Assembly: GCA_012845835.1 (NCBI GenBank)
Contig: JABAKD010000016.1
Span: forward strand, 22,187,182-22,251,181
From: Undaria pinnatifida
Lineage: Eukaryota; Sar; Phaeophyceae; Laminariales; Alariaceae
Reading direction: 5' to 3'
Length of the DNA: 64,000 bases
The notes beneath the pieces are model-generated. The model saw only the letters and a program-made list of their open reading frames with translations. It was not told where the DNA came from and searched no databases. Shown here piece after piece: positions 21,170 through 31,943 of the stretch. A program made the translations under genes and the position numbers. Every line of letters begins with the position of its first letter. The first letter of the stretch is position 1.

Positions 21170-22861
21170 TCGCATGCCCACGTCACCTCGCTTGGTGTAT
21201 TTGTAAGATGTATCTCTGTCTTTGAATTGGCGACCTCAGAGCCCCACATCGGCACGGCAAAAATCATAGGGGTAAAATCGTATATGTGAGAAATTAGTAA
21301 TGTGAAAAGGAGATACAGGGAGATATGCTAAAATTGCGGTAAACCGCACTACACACTTATTACGTAAGGTATTCCGTAAATACCGTCTGCATGATCGCCT
21401 CCCAACCTATGCCAAACGAAGTATGACTAACGAAGTAACGTAATTGAGCGCGTGTACACTACTAAGCGTTCCTTTCAAAACGATAACGATTCAATCTCTC
21501 CCTGTCGTTCTCAATGGCGGTGACATTGCATGACCACATCACCTCGCCTGTTGTATTCGGCAATATGCATCATTCTCTTATAATTAATAAACACTTCACG
21601 CACAGGATATCACCTCATTATCTTTCGAGAGCCATCCATGCCGCTGCCCCCCCCCCCCCCCCCCCCGCCTCGAACGCCCCCTCCTTCCCCATCACCCGCA
21701 CCATCGCCTAGACCTAACACCACACGTATAACAAACCCCTCACCTAAAGCCCTTCCTCCCCCCCCCCCCCCCTCCAACGCCCCCTCTTTTCCCGCCACCT
21801 GCACGATCGCCTAGACCTAGCACCACGCATATAACAAGCTGCTACATATATTTGATCTCACAGCCGAAGTGTATTTGAATATTATTTGTGACCTAAACCT
21901 CCTAAAAATCCCCCCCCCCCCCCCCCCCCCCCTTCTTGCTCTCCCTTACTCAAACGCCCCACCAAATATCGAAATCCGCCACATTAATAAACACTTCACG
22001 CACAGGATATCACCTCATTATCTTTCGAGAGCCATCCATGCCGCTGTGTCCCCCCCCCCCCCCCGCCTCGAACGCCCCCTTCTTCCCCATCACCCGCACC
22101 ATCGCCTAGACCTAGCACCACACGAATAACAAACCCCCCACCTAAAGCCCTTCCTCCCCCCCCCGCCCTCCCCCCGCCCCCACACCCCCCACCTCCCCCC
22201 CAACCCATCCCAACCCCACTCCCTCGAACATTCCACCCTCTCTTTACTCACTGACTGTACGACTTACCCCAGGATATACATGATAAACTGATGTATTATT
22301 TCCAAAACCGTCACATTTATCCCCTCAAAATATTGTATAGTTTTCAGGAACATATTGAGCTGCCCCCCCCGCCCCAACCCCCCCCCCCCCCCCGCCCCCA
22401 ATAATATACTGATGCCAAAACCGTCAGATTTATCCCCTCGAAAGGATTTATAGCTTACAAGCACAAATTGTCCCCTTCCCCCCCCCCCCCCCCCCCGCCT
22501 CCAAACCCGCTCGCTTTTGATCAAAACCAGGCCCCCACGTCCTTCAAAACTCCGCCCCACCCCCCTCACCGGTTATTCGACTTACAAGATTCACTTGATC
22601 AAAGGTTATATTTTCCCTTCACAGCTGTCAGATATTGTCCCCCTCAGAAACGGGTTTTATAGTTTCCGCGCACAGACTGACTAAAATCATCCTGTTGACC
22701 CTGATAGCTACACTGTAGTTGTAAGGGGAGTCGCCGACCTATATCCTTAATGAGGACACACAACTCGAAATACGCGCGATCGGAGTATCACACACAGCTT
22801 GCAAAGATGAGTTTCGACGAAATCTTTGATCTCACAGCTGGAGTGTATTTTCATTTTTTAT
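21170..22861 (-). repeat. R1 copy, minus orientation
   Basis: It starts with the family's right part (accgcactacacac, catgaccacatcacctcg), runs through several C-homopolymers (C tracts near 21650, 21760, 21910, 22050, 22380, 22480) and ends with the left-end signature (cgaaatctttgatctcacagctggagtgt). Cores tatagtttccgcgc/ttatagcttacaagc occur near 22340, 22450 and 22656. Confidence 0.75.
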
Positions 22862-25800
22862 ATTAATTAGCGATGTCAGAAAATAATGGTATCTACATGA
22901 TTGTACCTATCAATTGAAACATTCTATATTTCGATCCATGTACAATAACAAATAAAGAAGTTTTTCACACGTTGTTTACTACACCTAAGAACCGGGTTGC
23001 ATACTACATGTAACATCACACCTTCTAGATAAATGAATATTACCAGGCGGGTGATATGAACGGGTGTCTTCTTGCTGCAACCGTCAGAGTCGTCCCCTTT
23101 AAGGGTTTATAGTTTCCGCGCACATATTGAAATGCTCGCCCCCCCCCCTTCCCCCGCGATCCCTCTTGTTTAAACGCACCACCTGAAATCAAAATCTGCC
23201 AGAGTAGAACACACTACCAGCCAGCTGATATCATCTCATTATCCATCTAGCCATCCATGCCGTAGCTCCAACTCATCTCCGCCCCCCCCCTCCCCCCCCC
23301 CCCCCTCCCCCCCCCTCCCCTCCCCCCCCCCCCTCCCCCCCCCCCCATTTGTTCCCCGCCCAGTTCGTTCAAACGCCCCACTTACAATCGAAATCGGCCA
23401 GAGTAATAAACACTTGTAAGCAATTGATATCACGTCATTATTGTTTTATTGCCATCAAGGACGTAGCTTTCATTCATCCCCCCTCCACCCCTCCAACGCC
23501 CCCTCCTTCCCCACACCCCGCACGATCGCCTAGACCCAGCACGGCGCGTATAGCAAGCCCCTACATATATGATTGATACGCGCGATCGGAGGATCACACA
23601 CAATGCTGCGAACATCAGTGTCGACCAAATCCTTTTTTTTAATGTTTTACTTTGAAAATATAAATACACCCCAGCTGTGAGATGAATATTTTGTCGAACT
23701 CATCTTCGCAAGCTGTGTGTGATACTCCGATCGCGCGTATTACGGGTTGTGTGTCCTCATTAAGGATATAGGTCGGGGACTCCCCTTGCAACTACAGTGT
23801 AGCTATCAGGGTCAACAGGGTGATGTTAGGCAGTCTGTGCGCGGAAACTATAAAACCCGTTTCTGTGGAAGGAAATGCACCAGTTTATCAAGTGAATATT
23901 CCTGTAAGTCGAATGTCCGGTGAGGGGGAGGCGGAGTTTTTAAGGGCGTGGGGGCCTGATTTTGATCAAAAAGGGCGGGAGGGGGGGGAGGGGGGGGAGC
24001 GGACGGGTGGGGCAGGTCAATTTGTGCGTGGAAACTAAAAATATTTCTTGTGGGGGAGGGGGGGGAATGTGGCGGGGGGGGGGCGAGGGTTGGGGGGGAG
24101 GGCTTTAGGTCGCATAGATGTAGGGGTTTGCTATACGCGTGGTGCTAGGTCTAGGCGATGGTGCGGGTAGTGGGGAAGGAGGGGCCGTTGGGGACGGGGG
24201 TGGGTGGGAATCGCACCAGCGTCATGGACGGCTCTGAAACGATAACGAGGCGATATCCAGGGCGTGGAAGTGTTTAATACTTTGGCGAATTTCGATAGTA
24301 GGTGGGGCGTTTAAGCAAGAGGAAGCGAGGGAAAAATAATAATCAAAAATTTAAAAATAGCGGGGGGGGTGGGGGGTTCAAGAGGTTTAGGTCACGTATA
24401 ATATTAAAATCAAGAATTTGGTCGACACTGATGTTCGCAACATTTTGTGTGCTCCTCCGATTGCGCATATTAATCATATGTGTAGGGGCTTGCTATACGC
24501 GCGGTGCTGGGTCTAGGCGATCGTGCGGGCTGTGGGGAAGGAGGGGGCGTTGGAGGGGTGGAGGGGGGATGAATGAAAGCTACGTCCTTGATGGCAATAA
24601 AACAATAATGACGTGATATCAATGGCTTATTAGTGTTTATTACTATGGCCGATTTTGATTGTGAGTGGGGCGTTTGAACGAACTGGGCGGGGAACAATCG
24701 GGGAGCGGGGAGATGAGTTGGAGCTACGGCATGGATGGCTAGATGGATAATGAGATGATATCAGCTGGCTGGTAGTGTTTACTACTCTGGCAGATTTTGA
24801 TTTCAGGTGGTGCGTTTAAACAAGAGGGATCGGGGGGGGGGGGGGGGGGGGCTAGCATTTCAATATGTGCGCGGAAACTATAAACCCTTGAAGGGGACGA
24901 ATCTGACGTTTGGAACAAGAAGACACCCCTTTATATCACCCGCCTGGTAATGTCTTTTTTTCTAGAAGGTGTGATGTTACATGCAGTATGCAACCCAGTT
25001 ATTAAGTGTAGTAAACGACGTGTTGAAAGCTTCATAATTTGTTATTGTACATGGATCGAAAGATAGAATATTTCAATCGATAGGTACAATCATGTAGATA
25101 CCACTATTTTCTAGCATCGATAATTATAAGAAAGAGATGCATATTGCCAAATACATCACGCCAGGTGATATGTGACCTAAACCTCTGGAACACCCTCCCC
25201 CCCCCTCTCCCCACCGCCTTTTCTTTTTTAATTATTCTCCTGTTTTTCCCCTCCCTTCCCCTTGCTTAAACGCCCCACCTACTATCGAAATCCGCCTCAG
25301 TAATAGCACTTCCAAGCCCTGGATATCGCCTCGTTATCTTTTCAGAGTCATCCATGCCGCTGCTGCAATTCCCACCCACCCCCGCCCCCAACGCCCCCTC
25401 CTTCCCCACCACCCGCAACATCGCCTAGACCTAGAACCACGCATATAGCAAACCCCTACATATATGCGACCTAAAGCCCTCCCCGCCCGCCCCCGGCCCC
25501 CCCCGCCACATCTCCCCCCCCTCCCCCACAAGACATATTTATAGTTTCCACGCACAAATTGACCTGCCCCACCCGTGCCCCCCCCCCCCCCTCTCCCGCC
25601 CCCTTTTTGATCAAAATCAGCCCCCCATGTCCTTCAAAACTCCGCCCTCCCCTCATCGGATATTCGACTTACAGGAATATTCACTTGATAAACTGATGCA
25701 TTTCCTTCCACAGAAACGGGTTTTATAGTTTCCGCGCACAGACTGCCTAACATCACCCTGTTGACCCTGATAGCTACACTGTAGTTGCAAGGGGAGTCCC

Positions 25801-25925
25801 CGACCTATATCCTTAATGAGGACACACAACCCGTAATATGCGCGATCGGAGTATCACACACAGCTTGCAAAGATGAGTTTCGACCAAATCTTCGATCTCA
25901 CAGCTGGAGTGTATTTTCATTTTTA
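22862..25925. repeat. R1 copy nested inside an inverted R1 copy
   Basis: Four blocks in the order A' (22862-23650), B (23655-24405), A (24410-25140), B' (25166-25925). A' is the reverse complement of A (for example the segment around ttcgttcaaacgccccac versus gtggggcgtttgaacgaac), and B' of B. B-A is one full R1 copy in plus orientation; A'...B' is an R1 copy in minus orientation split by it. It contains no gene. Long pure C and G tracts lie at 23280-23345 and 24835-24850. Confidence 0.75.
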
Positions 25926-25929
25926 TAAT

Positions 25930-27787
25930 AAATATATTTGTGTCCCCGCCATCGTTCCCGGCCGCAAGGAAAACTTCGCAGATGTCGTAGTGTATGCGAG
26001 TACGAAAAGCACGTCATCGCTCACGCGTTACTTTTTTTTTTTTTTTTGGTAGGTTGTCCGTTTCTGTTGTACGTTGTTGTTGGAGCGTACCCAACTAATA
26101 TTTCTCAAGACATTTTTTTTTCACGTGCGTATTCACCAAGAGATATACACATTCTTCACAACTATTCCTGCAGACGTGTTTTGCGTCATAAGGTCGTGCA
26201 AATAAACGGTTTTAAGCCTATCTGTATCAAGGTGACGTGCAGACCAAGCACGCTCAAAATGTAAAACATTTCAACAGCACAAAACGCAACAATTTATAAC
26301 GACGACAAAGAGAGATACTATACTGGTATAACACGCGTTTTTATAGGCGTACATGTTTGTCTCGCAACATTTAGAATATTATTCTTGCATGGCATCCTTC
26401 ACAACTACTCGCAGTTTCCCGTGTTTTATTCGTTCAAGCCCTGCAGACGCCAATCAATTTTTTTTTTTTTTGGCTAATTACTTGCTCAAAAGGTCGTTCA
26501 AAACCTTGGTCTATTGGGTCACAGCCTACTGACGTGAAGCTCTCGATTAGTTACGCGGTCGCAACTTGGCTGGTTATTTTCATCATGTGTATGTTTTATA
26601 GGGATTGTTCGAGGTGTTTATGAAGGGTGTCCGTCTAGAATTCACCTCCTAAATAAAGTTTTATCGTCGCCTTCGTCCTCGGCCGTAGGGAACGTTTCGC
26701 AGACGTCGTAATATGTGCGTGCAAGAAAAGCACGTCATCGCTCACGCGTTACTTGTTTGATATTTTTTGTACTTTGTCCATCGTCGTTGTACGTTGGTGT
26801 TGCCGCGACCCCGATTAATATTTCATCAGACATTACTTCTTCATATTATATGCGTATTCACCCGAAGTTATGCACATTCTTCACATCTCCTCCTGCAGAC
26901 GTTATTTGCGTAACAGTGTCGCGCAAAAAAATGATTTTGAGTCTGTATCAGGTCGACGTGCAGACCCATCACGCTCGAAATGAGAAACACTTCAACAGCA
27001 CCACACACAATCATTCCAAAAAGACGAATTAGAGCGATCTGGTACTGGTATTACAACACGCGCTCAAGTCCAGCAGACGTCAGGAAACAAAAAAAACGCT
27101 CGAGAGTATACCACCGCAAAATTCAAAACTACAGCAACTACCTATTGCTTGGAAATGATGCCAATTTTGGAAATTATCTAAACGCTGCCTGCAGACGTTA
27201 AGACTTAATAACCGAAGTCGCATGATTACCTCCTCAAAATACAATATTCTCGCAACTTCTCCCTTGTCTCGCTCAGCATCCATTCATTGGTGTTCACGTC
27301 GAGATGCCCAACACATGAGGAAGGGCGAGGGGCGTTGGGGCCGCCCGGTGAACACTTTCACGCGTTGGAGCCGCCCACCGAAGAGCTATACGTGTTTCAT
27401 TCGCTCAAATCTGGCAGACGCCAAGCAAAACAAACGCTCGAGCGTAAGCCACCGCAAAATTCAAAACGTTAGCCACTACCGTTTGGAAATTATGCCAATT
27501 TTTTTATCATCCAGGCGCTGCAGACGTCAAGATACAACCAAAATATCAGAACGTCCTCCTCGACATGCGATCGTTTTGCAACTTCTCGCTTGTGTCGTCA
27601 TCCGGGCGCGTTAACGTTGAGGCGCGGAACGGGTACGGCAGGCTAAGGGGCATTTGGGCCGCCCCCCGAAGACGGCTCTCGAACCAAGCGATTTGACCGA
27701 CAATTCCAATTCCGCGAATCGCATACTGAGGCCGAGATGAATAAATACTCTGACCAAATCTCGAGAAAAAGAATGATCATATATATT
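25930..27787. repeat. Repeat block R2, copy 2 (inverted)
   Basis: Reverse complement of 5906-7720, with its own internal duplication (25945-26270 resembles 26660-26960, both containing gcacgtcatcgctcacgcgt). It ends gaatgatcatatatattta, where element X begins. In copy 1 the R2 block runs directly into the Y coding segment; here that join is split by X, and Y resumes at 31944. Confidence 0.7.
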
Positions 27788-27799
27788 TACAAGGGCTCC

Positions 27800-27831
27800 G
27801 CATGGGCGCCGGCATTCGCCGGCGCCCATGC
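27800..27831. other. Perfect terminal hairpin of element X
   Basis: Arms gcatgggcgccggc and gccggcgcccatgc with a 4-base loop (attc). It lies 12 bp inside the X boundary. The copy at 59162-59193 keeps it with two mismatches. Confidence 0.95.
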
Positions 27832-28150
27832 TTCGGGTAGGGCAGGGCAGCACTTCCACAACTTAAGGTGTAGCTGTCCGATTTGGCATGCATTGAACTT
27901 TAAAGTATTGCCAAGAGCTTAATACGAACATGGGATTGTAAAAGTCATGCTTTGACAGAGGAAAAAACGTAATATTATACAACAAAGAAGGCAAGGATAG
28001 GCGAAACAAACTATGTTAAATGCGCCGTCAAGTAAAAGTTGGCGTCTATCAAACAAACATACCGAAAAGGGTATTATTGAGAAACTGTGTCATCTCTAGG
28101 CGAAACAAAAGAGGCCTTGGCATTATTGAAGAGACTGCACTGCTGTCCCC

Positions 28151-28513
28151 GTGGCAATGGAGGTTCGAAGTCGACAGGATGCAAAGTCGGTTTGCATCAA
28201 ACGTCGACATGAGGACATGTTAGCCGGCGAGGTTTTGGAACAAAATTGCTTGGTTAGTTACGTGAAGGCTGTCGCATTGATTGGTCTGCGTGGTCGCGGG
28301 CGAGGGGGAAAACGTAGAAGAGGTGGGCGATCTCTCGTTGAGGCGGCGTTGTCTAAGATTGGTGCGGGGGTGGCTTTGCTCGTACGGGAGGTTGGCGTAG
28401 CGCTTCTTCTCTGTTTTTTCTCAGAAAGGCGGGATATGTGTGTCTGCTGTCTTTTCTACGTGGGGGCGTTCACGTCCCCTCAATGCATAATATCTGGAGT
28501 GTCTCTACCATGA
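28151..28513 (+). CDS. Hypothetical ORF shared by both X copies
   Basis: A 120-codon frame. From about residue 35 it matches the 136-codon frame at 58464-58874: SYVKAVALIGLRGRGRGGKR, RSLVEAALSK, GVALLVREVGVALLLCFF, RDMCVCCLF and CIISGVSLP are common. The N-termini differ because of indels. It has an Arg/Gly-rich stretch followed by a hydrophobic, Cys-containing stretch. No family is recognised. Frame conservation may only reflect the short time since X duplicated, so coding status is uncertain. Confidence 0.25.
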   Translation: MAMEVRSRQDAKSVCIKRRHEDMLAGEVLEQNCLVSYVKAVALIGLRGRGRGGKRRRGGRSLVEAALSKIGAGVALLVREVGVALLLCFFSERRDMCVCCLFYVGAFTSPQCIISGVSLP

Positions 28514-28589
28514 CGACTGCTGATAGTGCCGTGCGTATTTCTTAGAGACTGACATATTATTTACTGGTAGTAATAATAGTTTACCTTTG

Positions 28590-28940
28590 CAACTTTTTTT
28601 TTTCTTCATTCCATTTATTATCCCCGCACCACTCTCGCGCTCCCTCCCATTAGTAACTCAGATCCGGGGTCACATAGCGGGCCCTCCTCCTCCCTCCCCA
28701 CTTCGGCACGTGCTTTCATTTTTACCGCGAGGAGAATCCAGCATTTTCTTCCCTCGTCGACTCGCGTCGAACCAACCCACGCTGCTAGGCGCTCTCAGCA
28801 GTTGATCCCTGTTTTTTTTTTTGCATTTTTGCAAATAAAGTCAAATCTCATCGTGGTGGGTGTCGAACTCAATGACAACCAAACGTTAGTAGTATTCGAG
28901 GGTAAAACCACTAGACCACCGGGGCGGCCGCCTGACAATT
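28590..28940 (-). repeat. tRNA-derived SINE inside element X, copy 1
   Basis: On the minus strand it starts with a tRNA-like head: GGTGGTCTAGTGGTTTTA resembles a pol III A box and GAGTTCGACACCC a B box. A body of about 260 bp ends in an A-rich tail (gaagaaaaaaaaag). Related copies lie at 37835-38115, 38135-38430 and 58040-58395. The copy is at the same place in both X elements, so it predates X's spread. Confidence 0.65.
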
Positions 28941-29429
28941 GATTGAAACAAAGCAGGACCTTTGCATAGAGATTGCATTCCCTCCCCCATATTGTTTGAT
29001 ATTACGATGGTTGACGCGATATGTATAGAATAAAGCGTTAAATACCTAAATATCAGCGTACGCGGACTTTTAGATATCATGAATAACGAACGACCGCGAC
29101 GGCAGAGCACGTCAAAGCATAGCGCTTCGCTCTGCTGAGCTGAGCCGCGGGGCATCGCAGGACACTGCACGGCGCTTCGTTACTGTAAGCTATAGAGCTG
29201 CGATGGGGTGCTGGGCGGTGTTGAGCTGATGAGCCAAGCCCAGATCTCAACCGATGAAGCTTCGTCAAGTACAAAACAAATGGTGCGAATCAAAGAAAAG
29301 CTAAAGCTGGACCGTTCCGCAACTAATGCACAGGCGGCAAATTAGCGGCAGTAGGAAGTTCAACTTACTAGACAAAAAGAAAGAGAAAATCGTGAAAAAG
29401 TTCAAAATCGTGTTGGCAGAAAAATCAAC
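28941..29429. other. X-internal segment without recognised gene
   Basis: Shared with 57500-57970 (inverted). 29090-29230 is rich in agct/gctgagctg-type short palindromic words. No domain is recognisable. Confidence 0.4.
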
Positions 29430-30521
29430 TTTGCATGAAGCAGCTGGACGGTCAAGAAACAGGCAATATTTCAGTTGTTGTTGTTGTCGTTCTCACATTA
29501 ACTCGCATAATCAAGTCCGTGGTCACAGGACAGGCTCCAGTCACTCTGGAGCTGAGGAATACCCTAGGGGAAAAACACAAACAGAAGGTGGTACACGCAT
29601 AAATCACAGCTGACGCGATTCATGCCTCCACCAGAAACATATAAAAGTGAAATCGGGAGTCAGTCTACGATGTGCCAGGTCCATACCGGTGCATACGTCT
29701 CATTACTCGCGCCTGGAAAAACCGACTATACCGCTTGCCAACCAAGAAAGACTACCACGTGTATATTAAACGTGGTATCTATCACTACGCATACGCACAA
29801 CAGACGCAAGTCAATTGGAGAAAAGAAAGAAAAAAAGAAGAGAAAGGAAAGGAAATGGGTGCATGGGGCCAAGAAAAAAAAAAGATAAATAAATTTTGGG
29901 GGGTTCTACTGGCGAGTCTGCCACCAGAACGATGCCACGTGGTTTTTCGACGATCTACAGCAGTACTACGAACGGCTTCCGATACACGCACCGAAGCACG
30001 GACTACCGGCGAACTACGCGATCGACAGCTGGCCGTGGTTGTCACGTGTCTCTGTGTTGGGGGCCCCTGTGCGCTGCCTCTTGTTGGCTCTTGTTTGGGT
30101 AAAACATGCGGTGTGCTCGATGGTCTCACGGCACCAGAATCAGAACGTCCGCTCGTACGACGTATCATTCTTACAGGAAATGTAATACCTACAGCAGAGG
30201 CTGCCTGGGGTGTCAGCGGCCGTGCTAAAGCCAGGGCCAAAGGCCGAAGAGACGGATCTACCTGCTTGGTTTTGTCTCGAAATTCTGTTACGTGAAAGTA
30301 TCATGACTTGGGAGTTATTTTTTCACGAAAAGTCTTGCCATCGGTAATTTGTGTCACGAAGTTGTTGGATATCGTCGTAAAGTTGTAAGTTGTGTCACGT
30401 TTTAGGTGAACCCACACTAAAAAATTGAATTTCCAGCTGGCAAAACTAGCACAAACAAAAGCCATAAAAATCCAAATTTGCAGGAAGCAGCTGGACGGTC
30501 AAGAAACAGGCAATATTTCAG

Positions 30522-30567
<46 letters not shown>

Positions 30568-31510
30568 CGATGTTCTCACATTAACTCGCATAATCAAGTC
30601 CGTGGTCACAGGACAGGCTCCAGTCACTCTGGAGCTGAGGAATACCCTATGGGAAAAACACAAACAGAAGGTGGTACACGCATAAATCACAGCTGACGCA
30701 ATTCATGCCTCCACCAGAAACATGTAAAAGTGAAATCGGGAGTCAGTCTACGATGTGCCAGGTCCATACCGGTGCATACGTTTCATTACTTGCGCCTGGA
30801 AAAACCGACTATACCGCTTGCCAACCAAGAAAGACTACCACGTATATATTACACGTGGTATCTATCACTACGCATACGCACAACAGACGCAAGTCAATTA
30901 GAGAAAAGAAAGGAAAAAAGAAGAGAAAGGAAAGGAAATGGGTGCATGGGGCCAAGAAAAAAAAAAAGATAAATAAATTTTGGGGGGTTCTACTGGCGAG
31001 TCTGCCACCAGAACGATGCCACGTGGTTTTTCGATGATCTACAGCAGTACTACGAACGACTTCCGATACACGCACCGAAGCACGGACTGCCGGCGAATTA
31101 CGCGATCGACAGCTGGCCGTGGTTGTCACGTGTCTCTGTGTTGGGGGCCCCTGTGCGCTGCCTCTTGTTGGCTCTTGTTTGGGTAAAACATGCGGTGTGC
31201 TCGATGGTCTCACGGCACCAGAATCAGAACGTCCGCTCGTACGACGTATCATTCTTACAGGAAATGTAATACCTACAGCAGAGGCTGCCTGGGGTGTCAG
31301 CGGCCGTGCTAAAGCCAGGGCCAAAGGCCGAAGAGACGGATCTACCTGCTTGGTTTTGTCTCGAAATTCTGTTACGTGAAAGTATCATGACTTGGGAGTT
31401 ATTTTTTCACGAAAAGTCTTGCCATCGATAATTTTTGTCACGAAGTTGTTGGATATCGTCGGTAAGTTGTGTCACGTTTTAGGTGAACCCACACAAAAAA
31501 ATTGAATTTC
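29430..31510 (+). repeat. 1.08-kb tandem duplication in X copy 1
   Basis: 29430-30476 is repeated as 30477-31510. The offset is 1047 bp before the GTT tract and 1083 bp after it, because the tract grew in the second unit. The two units are nearly identical. The single-copy state is at 56760-57540. A reading frame at 29889-30185 (and about 30970-31270) runs 98 codons without ATG and includes DATWFFDDLQQYYERLPIH and YAIDSWPWLSR. The third copy keeps it apart from one indel and one stop. I cannot name this protein. Confidence 0.85.
30521..30566. repeat. (GTT)15 microsatellite
   Basis: About 46 bases of GTT. The paralogous position in the first unit (29473) has only four to five units, showing recent length change. 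Confidence 0.95.
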
Positions 31511-31943
31511 CAGCTGTCAAAACGAGCAGAAACAAAAGCAATAAAATGCCGAGCAAGAAACCAAACGAACTAGTAAAAAAGAACAGCAAAGAAACTAACG
31601 CTCGAGAGTATGCCACTGCAAAATTCCAAACATTATCACGTACCGATTGGAAATGATGCCAATTTTGTAAATCATTCAGTCGTTGCAGCCATTAAGATTC
31701 AACAAATTTTCAATAATTCCTCCTCGACACTCGCTCGTCTTGCTCGGCACCCGTCCGCGTTCACGTCGATGTGCGGAACGGACACGGCAGGGCGAGGGGC
31801 GTTGGAGCCGCCCCCCGCAGGCGGCGCTCGAACCAAGCCATGTTCGACCGAGAATTCCAGTTCCGCGAATTGCATACTAAGGCCGAGATGAATAAATACT
31901 CTGACCAAATCTCGAGAAAAAGAATGATCATATATATTTATAT

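Larger units (their letters stand above)
27788..31943 (-). mobile_element. Element X, copy 1 (with internal duplication)
   Basis: The whole unit recurs inverted at 56141-59205. Shared parts in plus-strand order here: terminal hairpin, a reading frame at 28151, an embedded SINE, a conserved block at 29200-30190, and a terminal segment (31600-31943) related to R2. Copy 1 is 4.16 kb because a 1.08-kb block is duplicated in tandem; without it the length (about 3.07 kb) equals copy 2 (3.065 kb). A hairpin about 12 bp from one end, no clear terminal inverted repeats and no clear target duplication would fit a rolling-circle (Helitron-like) element. No Rep/helicase is encoded, so it would be non-autonomous. 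The classification is a hypothesis. Confidence 0.7.

Noticed and set aside
21640-25640. Telomere or CRISPR-like array because of repeated short cores and C runs
   Set aside because: Spacing and sequence of the units are irregular, copies occur in both orientations, and the genome is eukaryotic; an interspersed repeat family fits better.
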